Origin: Limnephilus marmoratus
Lineage: Eukaryota > Arthropoda > Insecta > Trichoptera > Limnephilidae
NCBI GenBank assembly: GCA_917880885.1
Contig: OU862928.1
Span: 38,428,962 to 38,492,961 of the forward strand
Reading direction: 5' to 3'
DNA length: 64,000 nt
A program made the translations under genes and the position numbers. Positions 30,698 to 43,179 of this stretch are shown piece after piece (positions within the stretch are counted from its first letter, which is position 1; each line of letters begins with the position of its first letter). The notes under the pieces were generated by a model that saw only the letters and a program-made list of their open reading frames with translations, ran no database searches and was not told the origin of the DNA.

Positions 30698-32585
30698 GGG
30701 AATACTTCACCGGATGGTCCAGCACAGTGAAATCAATAACTTTACAATATCGGAATGTTAGGTGTAACTTTCAACGATTTTATATCAATATTCCGAGCAC
30801 GGTTGCACTCTTGACACCTGAACCGATATTGATAGGGAATAAATAAGAAATCGATATATGCTGACAACACTGGCGGATCTATCTATGGATTTACATTCCT
30901 AAACATCAAACTGCTGCTATGTGAAATTAAAAATACTAATAGATTGATGATGTCGAATTCTTCTTTCGTATGGTGGGGGGTCAGAGGAAGACATCTAGGT
31001 CTGTGAGCCAGTCTAAGGCTTCAGGCGTTGCCCTGTGGACCTCATCAATCCCGCCGGGGAATGAATGGAGCGGGAGTTCATTGACCACATGTTCACCGCA
31101 CCGCATTCGCACATCGCCGACTCTTTAATTCCTCATCTATGCATCATGTGAGCACAACGGCTATGGGAGCGATGTCGAATGGAAATATTAACTATCGTAT
31201 ACATTGGAACTTTGCATGTTCTTTTTGTCAATAAAAGGGAATTGATTAATTAATGACGTCTTTAGTCATATTTGACCCACTTTTGTTTCTCCAAGAACGA
31301 ACGAAATGAATTGATCGCATCTTAATTGAATTAATTAAGCCCTTGTATCACATATATCATTTCTTTCAATAGGCCACTTGCATCACATTTTTTAAAAAAA
31401 ATTCCGGTTTAGGAAAATATTCTAAGACATTCTGTATTATTATTTTTTTTAAATCGTATTTTTGAAACCCTGGGGATTTTTTGAAAATTTCAATCCGAAA
31501 AATCAGACCATTTTTTATAAACCGGAAAGACGGGACATAATTTTATAGGTGAGAAAAAACAATAATTACATAGCCGAAAATCATTTAAAAAAAAAGAACG
31601 TTTTCCACACGAATGGCACAGGAGAATAACGAGGCATACCAAAAATATTACATCTCATAAATATTTTTTTCCTTGATCCATCTTATTGATCATAAATAAT
31701 TATAATGTACATCGTCTATATTAATAAATCCAATGTGATATACTTGTACTTGTAAATTATAATAATAATAAGAATATTATAAAATTTGACTTTGATAAAA
31801 TCAGCACCATAACCATTATATCTCTAAAACACGCACCGACATCTAAATTGTACGGGGTTCTCTTCACAACATCTGTCAAAAATTCAAACCAAATGATAAG
31901 TTCGCAGAGAACAAACAATAAATCTAGTGAACGAATTCAAAAATTCGCCTGAAATCAAAGTGATGCCATATAAAAAAAATAAATCAGTGTGGAATTTTAC
32001 AAGTTAATAGGAACATTTTCGGAGACGGGACATTTTCATGTAGTGACGTCACGAGCCCAAATAATGGATTTATTTATTTAAAAATAAAAAAAAACTGTAC
32101 ATTTCTACAAAATTTTACTAACATTTTCGTAATCTTAGTAAAAAGATCTCTCCACATGATTTTTTCCAAGTCGTTATGAAATCCATGCAAGTGGCCAAAT
32201 CAATCCAATAGTGAGAGCTTCGTTAGTTCATCTCAATTAATTAAATAAGCCAGTTATTTTGCATAACGAATGACATTATTAAAAAAGTTATATATTTTGG
32301 CAGCATATCTACCGCTCAGGCAGGCCGTGTTAAATTATCGATCCACCGTGCTGACCTCCTGGTGCGGGCTCCGAACCACCGACCCAATGTCAAACCTCAA
32401 TACATATATTCTTAGTAAGTAGGTACCTAATGTTTGACTTTAAACACAATAATTGTTATATTATGAGGAAATATATTGGTGTATAAATAATATGCATGTG
32501 TTTTGATTTACTTTTATTATTAAAAAAAAATGTGAATACCGCACAAGAGTTCTAATTGTTCAGAATAAGTAAGTAGTTTTAACTT
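30698..32585. other. Unassigned AT-rich sequence
   Basis: No gene recognised. AATAAA occurs at 31230-31235. The 31020-31180 part is less AT-rich (CCCGCCGGGGAATGAATGGA) and may be repeat-derived. AGTGACGTCACG at 32042 resembles the palindromes near 4680. Two dozen bases around 32365 resemble a tRNA B-box on the - strand but have no matching A-box. Confidence 0.45.
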
Positions 32586-32913
32586 TCATTGGATAACCAA
32601 CACCTCTGGCATAGGTCACCCCAAATGGTTCGCTACGTTTGGTAATTTAGCAGGGGTGCCCGGGTTCATGTGGTGAGGTTTGTCTACGTCTTGGAAGCGG
32701 AGCGTCTTGGAGCGGGGGGGGGGGGGTTGATGATTTGCGGCCCGCGTAACTTTAAAAATACATATATGTGGCCCGAAGAGAAAAAGGTCGAGTATCGTTG
32801 CCTTAAACCCTTTTCCTTCCCAGAACCCTCCTCTCCTTCCTTTCCTTAAAAAACCCTCCACACATCATCCCCAAAGATGACACAGGCCCCGCTGAGGGAA
32901 TGCTACCTTGAGA
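32586..32913 (-). repeat. Dispersed repeat plus reverse SINE-A fragment
   Basis: 32586-32690 (TTGGATAACCAACACCTCTG, CACCCCAAATGGTTCGCTAC, GCAGGGGTGCCCGGGTTCAT) matches two segments of the foldback element at 1980-2060 and 2380-2460. 32810-32913 is SINE-A on the - strand (CTTCCCAGAACCCTCCTCTC, CATCCCCAAAGATGACACAG). A G-run interrupts at about 32704-32724. Confidence 0.65.
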
Positions 32914-33313
32914 CAAGGGCGGATTTAGGGGGGGGGGGGCTCGGGGGCACGTGCCCCCCCAAGACGGTATTTTTGTGTACTGTGGAGATTCCATCACAGT
33001 TTAGAAAACTGTCTGTATTAAACATTTAATTTTTCTATTGTTTTGAGACTTTCATAAACCTTCGTACACATACTTGAACTTGAAGAAATAAACTTAAAGT
33101 ATGATACTTCATGTTTATTTCTAACAGTAATTGTTGATTTTTTGCCCGTCCGCCCCTTGTACCCTCCCAGAAAAAATTCGTAACAGTAATTGTTGATTTT
33201 TTTGCTCGTACGCCCCTTGTGCCCCCCAGAAAAAAATCCTAACAGTAATTGTTGACTTTTTTGCCCCTCCGCCTATTGTGCCCACCTCAGAAAACATCCT
33301 GGATCCGCCCTTG
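32914..33313. mobile_element. hAT-M1 family element
   Basis: Starts CAAGGGCGGATTTAGGGG, ends GGATCCGCCCTTG. Flanks CCTTGAGA (32906-32913) and CCTTGGGA (33314-33321) form a 7/8 target duplication. It has three ~59-bp TAACAGTAATTGTTGA units (33122, 33181, 33240) where the copy at 2894 has four. Inserted in SINE-A material. Confidence 0.88.
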
Positions 33314-33326
33314 CCTTGGGACATCA

Positions 33327-33812
33327 TATTTGATTTATTCCGGATAACATTTATTTAGTTTTCCAGTAGGACTATGACATCGTCAGTTGGGATATGTTGC
33401 GAGGCTGAACAGAACTAGGGCGGTTGAGAAGTATCTGGCTATTCAGATCTGATGGGTGATTCTTATCTTTTGCGACATTGTAACAGGTGCTTAAATAAAT
33501 TTTAGGCCCTGAGGAAAATTATTTTTCTCAGATCCTCCTGTGTGGAACTCATGTAAGAAAAGTTCGTCTGTGTAAATGAGAAAAAAAGGGAACCCAGGAT
33601 GCTCCACTGAGGTACACACCATATCTGATTTCTTCCGGATCACTATATCATTTAAATATTTAGTTTTCCAGTAGGACTATGACATCTCCAGTTGGGGTAT
33701 GTTGCGAGGCTGAAGGGAACGAGGATGGTTGAGGAGTATATGGCTATTTCTGAATATGATGGGTGATTTGTATCTTTTGCAACAGCGTAACAGGTGTTTA
33801 AATAAATTTTGA
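33327..33812. repeat. Direct duplication of ~180 bp around a SINE-A fragment
   Basis: 33327-33504 and 33626-33812 share TTTAGTTTTCCAGTAGGACT, GACTATGACATC, ATATGTTGCGAGGCTGA and CAGGTGYTTAAATAAATTTT in the same order. Between them lies a reverse SINE-A fragment (about 33505-33590). The block abuts the satellite and may be the remnant of a longer tandem. Confidence 0.7.
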
Positions 33813-33824
33813 ATTTGGATGAAC

Positions 33825-36800
33825 ACCAGCACTTGAGGTTGGTCGTTTTAACACTTGGGGTCGGTCATAACTTCGGCCCTAAGGAACCGATCCGGCTGAA
33901 ATTTTAGATTCTTGCTCAGAATCCATGATACATGGTGGTACATTCTTACTAAGAATCATGGTCAGTAAACGAATTAATAAAATATCTTCCGAAAGATTCA
34001 TTATTAAAAAAATTATCTTTTTAAAAATCGTGCTCGGTCGTTTGTAACACTTTGTAAAACTTGGGTTCGGTCTTAACTTTTATGAAATTTTAGATTCTTA
34101 CTTAGAATCACATCGTCTGTACACGAATCAATAAAAAAAATCTACTTGTGATTTTAATTAATTAAATTAATCTTCGGGTCGGTCATTTTAGCACTTGGGA
34201 TAGGTCGTTTAAATACTTGGGGTCGGTCATAACTTCGGCCCTATTGCACTGATGCGGCTGAAATTCTGGATTCTCACCAAGAATCACGGTCTGTACCACG
34301 AATCAATCAAAAAATCTACCACAAGAAGAATTTAAAAAAAAAAAACAATCGTTTTTTTTTTAATTCTTCTTCTTGACTTGGGATCGGTCGTAACGACTGA
34401 AATTTTAGATTTTTACTCAGAATCATGTACATTACATTTTACATGAATAAATCAAAAAAATCTTCAAAAGAAGTATTTAAATTCTGACTAAGAATCATGG
34501 TCTGCACACGAACCAATCACAAAATCTACCAAAAGAAGAATTTTTTAAAAATTCGTCGTTTTAACACTTGGGGTCGGTCGTAACTTCGTCCCTGTGGCAC
34601 CGATGCGGCTGAAATTTTGGATTCTTTCCAAGAATCATGTCTGTACACGAATCAATCAAAAATCTTCGTAAAGAAGAAATTTAATAAAAAAACATCGTTT
34701 TAGCACTTGGGTTAGGTCGTGTAAACACTTGGAGTCGGTCATTACTTTGGCCCTATGGCACCGATGCGGCTGAAATTTTGGATGAATCATGGTCTGTATA
34801 CGAATCAATCAAAAATATCTTCCTAAGGAAGAATTAAAAAAATATATCACCGTTTTAGCACTTGGGTTCTGTCGTTTAAACAATTGGGGTCGGTCATAAC
34901 TTTGGCCCTATGGCACCGATGCAGCTGAAATTTTGGATGTATCATGGTCTGTATACGAATCAAGCAAAAAACTCTTCCTAAATAAGAATATAAAAAAAAT
35001 ATCATCGTTTTAGCACTTGGGTTCGGTCGTTTAAATACTTGGGGTCGGTCATTACTTTGGCCCTATGGCACCGATGCGGCTGAAATTTTGGATGAATCAT
35101 GGTCTCTATACGAATCAATCAAAAAAATCTTCCTAAGGAAGAATTAAAAAAATATATCACCGTTTTAGCACTTGGGTTCTGTCGTTTAAACAATTGGGGT
35201 CGGTCATAACTTTGGCCCTATGGCACCGATGCAGCTAAAATTTCGAATTCTTACTAAGAATCATGGTCTGTACACGAATCAATCAAAAACTCTTCCTAAA
35301 GAAGAATATAAAAAAATTATCATCGTTTCAGCACTTGGGTTCGGTCGTTTAAATACTTGGGGTCGGTCATTACTTTGGCCCTACGGCACCGATGCGGCTG
35401 AAATTTTGGATGAATCATGGCCTGTACACGAATCAATCAAAAATATCTTCCTAAGGAAGAATTAAAAAAATATATCACCGTTTTAGCACTTGGGTTCTGT
35501 CGTTAAAACAATTGGGGTCGGTCATAACTTTGGCCCTATGGCACCGATGTAGCTGAAATTTTGGATGTATCATGGTCTGTATACGAATCAAGCAAAAAAC
35601 TCTTCCTAAATAAGAATATAAAAAAAATATCATCGTTTTAGCACTTGGGTTCGGTCGTTTAAATACTTGGGGTCGGTCATTACTTTGGCCCTATGGCACC
35701 GATGCGGCTGAAATTTTGGATGAATCATGGTCTCTATACGAATCAATCAAAAAAATCTTCCTAAGGAAGAATTAAAAAAATATATCACCGTTTTAGCACT
35801 TGGGTTCTGTCGTTTAAACAATTGGGGTCGGTCATAACTTTGGCCCTATGGCACCGATGCAGCTAAAATTTCGAATTCTTACTAAGAATCATGGTCTGTA
35901 CACGAATCAATCAAAAACTCTTCCTAAAGAAGAATATAAAAAATTATCATCGTTTCAGCACTTGGGTTCGGTCGTTTAAATACTTGGGGTCGGTCATTAC
36001 TTTGGCCCTATGGCACCGATGCGGCTGAAATTTTGGATGAATCATGATCTCTATACGAATCAATCAAAAAAATCTTCCTAAAGAAGAATTAAAAAAATAT
36101 ATCACCGTTTTAGCACTTGGGTCCTGTCGTTTAAACAATTGGGGTCGGTCATAACTTTAGCCCTATGGCACCGATGCAGCTAAAATTTCGAATTCTTACT
36201 AAGAATCATGGTCTGTACACGAATCAATCAAAAACTCTTCCTAAAGAAGAATATAAAAAAATATCATCGTTTCAGCACTTGGGTTCGGTCGTTTAAATAC
36301 TTGGGGTCGGTCATTACTTTGGCCCTACGGCACCGATGCGGCTGAAATTTTGGATGAATCATGGCCTGTACACGAATCAATCAATAACTCTTCCTAAAGT
36401 AGAATTAATATAAAATATCATCGTTTAAGCACTTGGGTTTGGTCGTTTAACCACTTGGGGTCGGTCATTACTTTGGCCCTATGGCACCGACGCGGCTGAA
36501 ATTTCGAATTCTTACTAACCATCATGGTCTGCACACGCATCAATCAAAAATTCTCCCCAAAGAAGAATTTTTAAAAAATATCATCGTTTTAACACTTGGG
36601 TTTGATCGTTTAAACACTTGGTGTCGGTCATTACTTTGGCCCTATGGCACCGACGCGAATGGCCTGTACACGAATTAATCACAAACTCTTCCTAAAGAAG
36701 AATTAAAAAAAAATATCATCGTTTTAGCACTTGGGTTCGGTCGTTTAAACACTTGGGGTCGGTCATTACTTTGGGCCTATGGCACCGACGCGGCTGAAAT

Positions 36801-39800
36801 TTCGAATTCTTACTAAGAATCATGGTCTCTCTGTACACGAATCACTCAAAAGAATCTTTAAAAGAAGACTTTTAAAAAAATATCATCGTTTTAGCACTTG
36901 GGTTCGGTCGTTAAACATTTGGGGTCGGTCATTACTTTGGGCCTATGGCACCGACGCGGCTGAAATTTCGAATTCTTACTAAGAATCATGGTCTGTACAC
37001 GAATCAATCAAAAACTCTTCATTAAAAAGAATATAAAAAAATATCACCGTTTTAGCACTTGGGTTCGGTCGTTTAAATACTTGGGTTCGGTATTTAATTT
37101 CGAATTCTTACTGAGAATCATGGTCTGTCTGTACACGAATCATTCAAAAAAATCCCAAGAAGAAGAATTAAAAAATATTATCGTTTTAGCATTTGGGTTC
37201 GGTCGTTTAAACACTTGGGGTCGGTCATAACTTTGGCCCTATGGCAACGATGCAGCATAAATTTCGAATTCTTACTAAGAATCATGGTCTCTCTGTACAC
37301 GAATCACCCGAATGAATCTTTAAAAAAAGGATTTTAAAAGAATATCATCGTTTTAGCACTTGGGTTCGGTCGTTTAAACATTTGGGGTCGGTCATTACTT
37401 TGGTACTATGGCACCGACGCGGCATGAAATTTCGATTTCTTACTAAGAACCATCGTATGTCCACGAATCAATCAAAAATATCATTGTTTTAGCACTTGGG
37501 TTTGGTCGTTTAAACACTTGGGGTCGGTCATTACTTTGGCCCTATGGCACCGAAGCGGCTGAAATTTCGAATTCTTACTAAGAATCATGGTCTGCACACG
37601 AATCAATCACAAACTCTTCCTAAAGAAGAATTAAAAAAAAATCATTCTAGCAATTGGGTTCGGTCGATTAAACACTTGGGGTCGGTCATTACTTTGGCCC
37701 TTTGGCATCGACGCGGCTGAAATTTCGAATCCTTACTAAGAATCATGGTGTGTTCACGAATCCATCAAAAACTCTTCATTAAAAAGAATATAAAAAAATA
37801 TCGTTTTAGCACTTGGGTTCGGTCGTTTAAATATTTGGGGTCGGTATTTAATTTCGAATTCTTACTGAGAATCATGGTCTGTCTGTACACGAATCATTAA
37901 AAAAAATCCCAAGAATAAGAATTAAAAAATATCATAGTTTTAGCATTTGGGGTCGGTCATAACTTTGGCCCTATGGCAACGATGCAGCATAAATTTCGAA
38001 ATCTTACTAAGAATCATGGTCTCTCTGTACACAAATCACTCAAAAGAATCTTTAAAAAGATAATTTTAAAAGAATATCATCGTTTTAGCACTTGGGTTCG
38101 GTTGTTTAAATACTTGGGGTCGGTCATTACTTTGGCCCTATGGCACCGACGCGAATCGCCTGTACACGAATCAATCAAAAACTCTTCCTAAAGAAGAATT
38201 AAAAAAAAATATCATCGTTTTAGCACTTGGGTTCGGTCGTTTAAACACTTGGGGTCGGTCATTACTTTGGGCCTATGGCACCGACGCGGCTGAAATTTCG
38301 AATTCTTACTAAGAATCATGGTCTGTACACGAATCAATCAAAAACTCTTCCTAAAGAAGAATATAAAAAAAAATATCATCGTTTCAGCACTTGGGTTCGG
38401 TCGATTAAACACTTGGTGTCGGTCATTACTTTGTCCCTATGGCATCGACGCGGCTGAAATTTCGAATCCTTACTAAGAATCATGGTGTGTACACGAATCC
38501 ATCAAAAACTCTTCATTAAAAAGAATATAAAAAATATCATCGTTTTAGCACTTGGATTTGATCGTTTTAATACTTGGGTTCGGTATTTAATTTCGAATTC
38601 TTACTGAGAATCATGGTCTGTCTGTACACGAATCATTCAAAAAAATCCCAAGAAGAAGAATTAAAAAATATCATCGTTTTAGCATTTGGGTTCGGTCGTT
38701 TCAACACTTGGGGTCGGTCATTACTTTGGTCCTATGGCACCGACGCGGCATGAAATTTCGAATTCTTACTAAGAATCATCGTATGTCCACGAATTAATCA
38801 AAAATATCATTGTTTTAGCACTTGGGTTTGGTCGTTTAAACACTTGGGGTCGGTCATTACTTTGGCCCTATGGCACCGACGCGGCTGTTATTTCGAATTC
38901 TTACTATGAATCATGGTCTGCACACGAATCAATCACAAACTCTTCCTAAAGAATTTTAAAAGAATATCATCGTTTTAGCACTTGGGTTCGGTCGTTTAAA
39001 CACTTGGGGTCGGTCATTACTTTGGTACTATGGCACCGACGCGGCATGAAATTTCGAATTCTTACAAAGTATCATGGTCTGTACACGAATCAATCAAAAA
39101 TATCATCGTTTTAGCACTTGGGTTTGATCGTTTAAACACTTGGTGTCGGTCATTACTTTGGCCCTATGGCACCGACGCGAATGGCCTGTACACGAATTAA
39201 TCACAAACTCTTCCTAAAGAAGAATTAAAAAAAAATATCATCGTTTTAGCACTTGGGTTCGGTCGTTTAAACACTTGGGGTCGGTCATTACTTTGGCCCT
39301 ATGGCACCGACGCGGCTGTTATTTCGAATTCTTACTATGAATCATGGTCTGCACACGAATCAATCACAAACTCTTCCTAAAGAATTTTAAAAGAATATCA
39401 TCGTTTTAGCACTTGGGTTCGGTCGTTTAAACACTTGGGGTCGGTCATTACTTTGGTACTATGGCACCGACGCGGCATGAAATTTCGAATTCTTACAAAG
39501 TATCATGGTCTGTACACGAATCAATCAAAAATATCATCGTTTTAGCACTTGGGTTTGATCGTTTAAACACTTGGTGTCGGTCATTACTTTGGCCCTATGG
39601 CACCGATTGGCTGAAATTTCGAATTCTTACTATGAATCATGGCCTGTACACGAATCAATCAAAAGCTTTGCTTAGGCAATTAAAAAAAAAGAAGAATAAA
39701 AAAAAATCATCGTTTTAGCACTTGGGTTTGGTCGTTTAAACACTTGGGGTCGGTCATTACTTTGGCCCCATGGCATCGACGCGGCTGAAATTTCGAATCC

Positions 39801-40455
39801 TTACTAAGAATCATGGTGTGTACAAGAATCCATCAAAAACTCTTCATTAAAAAGAATATAAAAAAATATCATCGTTTTAGCACTTGGGTTCGGTCGTTTA
39901 AATACTTGGGTTCGTATTTAATTTCGAATTCTTTCTGAGAATCATGGTCTGTCAGTACACGAATCATTCAAAAAAATCCCAAGAAGAAGAATTAAAAAAT
40001 ATCATCGTTCTGGCATTTGGGTTCGGTCGTTTAAACACTGTGGGTCGGTCATAACTTTGGCCCTATGGCAACGATGCAGCATAAATTTCGAATTCTTACT
40101 AAGTATCATGGTCTCTCTGTACACGAATCACTCGAAAGAATCTTTAAAAAAAGAATATTAAAAGAATATCATCGTTTTAGCACTTGGGTTCGGTCGTTTA
40201 AACACTTTGGGTCGGTCATTACTTTGGCCCTATAGCACCGACGCGGCTGAAATTTCGAATTCTTACTAAGAATCATGGTCTGCACACGAATCAATCACAA
40301 ACTCTTCCTAAAGAAGAATTAAAAAAAATCATCGTTTAAGCACTTGGGTTTGGTCGTTTAAACACTTGGGGTCGGTCATTACTTTGGCCCTATGGCACCG
40401 ACGCGGCTGAAATTTCGAATTCTTACTAAGAATCAATCACAAACTCTTCCTAAAG
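33825..40455 (+). repeat. Satellite array, left segment (~163-bp monomer)
   Basis: Monomers contain GGCACCGACGCGGCTGAAAT, the palindromic ATTCTTACTAAGAAT, TACACGAATCAATCAAAAA, CTTCCTAAAGAAGAATT, an A-run of variable length, CATCGTTTTAGCACTTGGGT, GTCGTTTAAACACTTGG and GTCGGTCATTACTTTGG. Units at the far left (33.8-34.8 kb) are the most diverged, as expected at an array edge. Between 34.9 and 36.3 kb a multi-unit block of about 628 bp repeats (for example 35091 and 35719). Deletion-variant monomers lacking about 34 bp (reading GGTATTTAATTTCGAATTC) occur at 37083, 37842, 38576 and 39904. Open frames in the monomer are not conserved across indels. Confidence 0.97.
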
Positions 40456-41045
40456 AAGTATTTTATTTATTTATTTATTTTTTTATATTTTATTAACGCC
40501 CTAGTGGGCTTTTACAAGAAAAGAAGCAAATATATAATTAACAATATTAATTACATGTATTACATAAACAATAAAACAGAATAAATATGAATGAAATCGA
40601 CTCGTTAGGTAAAGAATATGACAACATAAAAAAGAAATGAAATGAAAATAGTACAAGTTGTACTTACAAAAAACTAAAACAATTCAGCTTTAAATATTTA
40701 TACATATTATTAATAAGACTAAATATAATAATAAGACCTGACATAGAACAAAGTGTAAATAGAACTGCAAAAATATTATAAAGTAAGTTTACATTTTACT
40801 GATGAGGTTTAGATGAAAAAATATTTTATGAGAAAAACAAAAAATAATAAAAGTTAATTATTAGCAGATAGAATCGAGATTAGTTGATTTTTGAAACATT
40901 CAAAACTGTCAACACTAAATATATCTATAGATTCGCAGTATTTATTCGCAAGGTTATGGATTCTTGGAATTGGTGAGTATATGGAGTAATTAGTGTTGAT
41001 TTTATTGTTGCATTTAAAATATCTTTACTACGAGTTTGTCTAGCG
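40456..41045 (-). mobile_element. Non-LTR retrotransposon 3' end (a), reverse orientation
   Basis: A (TTTA)n tract at 40458-40480 is the tail of an element lying on the - strand. TAACGCCCTAGTGGGCTTTT follows, a 3' UTR motif common in insect non-LTR elements. The - strand reading ends DSFECFKNQLISILSANN before a stop near 40858, with ARQTRSKDILNA upstream in a shifted frame, like the C-terminus of jockey-type ORF2. It joins the satellite directly at 40455. Confidence 0.7.
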
Positions 41046-41314
41046 CATAGGTTCCCAACCTTTTTTTGCCCACCGCCCACTATGAGAATATTATTTTTTC
41101 TAGCGCCCCCCAACTCGTAAATCTGAAAGAGCAATTGTCGTCACGATTATATTTACCAACGGGGCGGGGATGAGGGGGGGGGGGATAGGATGGGCAAGAT
41201 AGGTTTTTTTATTTTTTATTTTATTTAGTTACCGGCCAAATCAGAATGAAACCAACTCAGAAGCACGTCATAAAGGTCATTAAAGAGTAATGATAAAAAA
41301 AAAGTATTGATTAA
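41046..41314. other. Possible MITE fragment and spacer
   Basis: CATAGGTTCCCAACCTTTTT followed by GCCCACCGCCCACTATGAG looks like one end of a DNA-element family; no opposite end is found. G-runs occur near 41176-41185. No gene. Confidence 0.35.
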
Positions 41315-42953
41315 GTTGCCCTTTTCCTGGACCTGGCCAAGGCATTTGACACAATATCTCATAAAATTCTTTTACAGAGACTTAGAAATATAGGAATAAA
41401 GGGAAAAGCTTTTCAATGGATAGAAAGTTATATATCTAATAGATTTCAACAAACCAGAATTAACGAGGCTATTAGCACTTCACTAAAATACACTTTTGGG
41501 GTACCACAAGGAAGTACACTTGGGCCCATTCTTTTTATTATATACATAAACGAACTTTGTAACCAACACATTGGTGGCAAAATTATCACGTTCGCTGACG
41601 ATACAGTTATTTTGTTTGAAGGAGATGATTGGAAAGAAACACACCACCTTGCGAACACAGGTATAAACAGAGTAAAACAGTGGCTGGACAGTAATTTGCT
41701 TACACTAAACATACAAAAAACAAAATATCTCACATTTAGCGCTACCCTTGCAGGTCAACCCAAAACACCTCATCACCTCTACTTGTAAATGCGAAACCCT
41801 TGAATGTGTTAAATCTATTAAATATTTAGGTATAATAGTGGATAACCACCTTAAATGGAAACGACAAATTGAAAACACAGCTAATAAAGTGCGCAAGCTT
41901 ATTTATATATTTATAGCATTGCGGGAAATTATAAAAACTCAAGACATTAAAAAAATATACTACGGGCTCTGTAACTCCGTCATAACCTACGGTTGCATTG
42001 GATGGGGTGGAACAGGATTAACAATATTATACCCGCTACTGAAGGCACAGAAATCCATTCTACGCGTCATTATGAAGAAACCCTTCAGATACTCGAGCGA
42101 CGCTCTCTTCAAGGAGTTTAATGTGCTTGATGTTCGACAGTGTTACATAAAAAAAATAACAATCTGCGTCCACAAAAATATAAACAAAACGATAACAGTC
42201 GATCATAATCATCAAACCAGAAGTAAGAGCAGGAACGACCTTTCTATTCCAACAAGCAATACTGCGGCTTATCAAAAAGTTTTCTCATACCTGGGACCAA
42301 AAATATACAACAAAATCCCCTCTCAATTTAAACTGTGTGAATTATCATCCTTCGGTACTAAAATTACAAAATGGTTATTAGACTTAGGTAGGACAGATTC
42401 CGAAAAATTATTAAAAAACGTAGTCTGAGTTGATTTCTTCGATTTTGTATTTTGTATTTTCCTAAAAAATATTTTTTTATTTTTCTTTCTTACATTATTT
42501 AATTTAATTATTTAATTTAATTATTAATTCTTTAAATATATTATATTTTTATTTTATATTTTACATGTGCCTATCTGGATTTTATTGTTTATTACTGCTA
42601 ATTTGTATTTTCCTAAAAAAATACTTTTTTTTATTTTTCTTTCTTACATTTATATGTTATATTTTTATTTTATTTTATATTTTACATGTACCTACCTGGA
42701 TTTTATTGTTTATTACTGATGTATACCTAGAATAACACAACTTATATCTGATATTGTACCTAATATCTAAGTAACTCCCCAATATGTACCATTATTGTTA
42801 ATTATTATTGAATCCATTAATGTGAAATTATGTACACGCAACCTGCCAATTTGACTGTCCTAAAACGGGAAACCTTCCTAGTTGGACAGTCAAAGCTTCC
42901 TTTTATATTGTTATATCTTGTATGTAATAATAAATAAATAAATAAATAAATAA
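41315..42953 (+). mobile_element. 5'-truncated jockey-like non-LTR retrotransposon (b)
   Basis: Reverse-transcriptase palm motifs are readable from 41315: FLDLAKAFDTISHK, GVPQGSTLGPILF and the catalytic FADDT near 41593. That frame ends in a stop near 41789. A second frame (41748-42428) carries SIKYLGIIVDNHLKWKRQIE, the RT connection region, through to LGPKIYNKIP and the C-terminus, so one frameshift breaks the protein. The 3' UTR contains a tandem duplication of about 140 bp (around 42460-42590 and 42605-42720) and ends in (TAAA)n at 42929-42953. The 5' two thirds of the element are missing. Confidence 0.88.
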
Positions 42954-43179
42954 AGTTAGGTTAGTATTACTGGCAATTTTAAATGTATTTTTTCATAGCT
43001 TTTAATGACCTTTCTGAGGTGTTTCTGAGATGTTTTAATTCTGAGTTGGCATGGAACCGTTCTGAATTATTTTTATTTTTTTTACTTGGGTTTTATTGCT
43101 CAGAAAGATTACACTTGTGCAGTAATTCACGTGACACGCTACAGTGGTATTGTAGACCAATTTCCGTGTTTTGACGTCT

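Noticed and set aside
32340..32400. tRNA-like B-box on the - strand
   Set aside because: GGTTCGGAGCC is present but no A-box lies at the right distance and no cloverleaf can be drawn.
42953..42966. Telomeric TTAGG repeats
   Set aside because: Only a GTTAGGTTAG scrap; no array.
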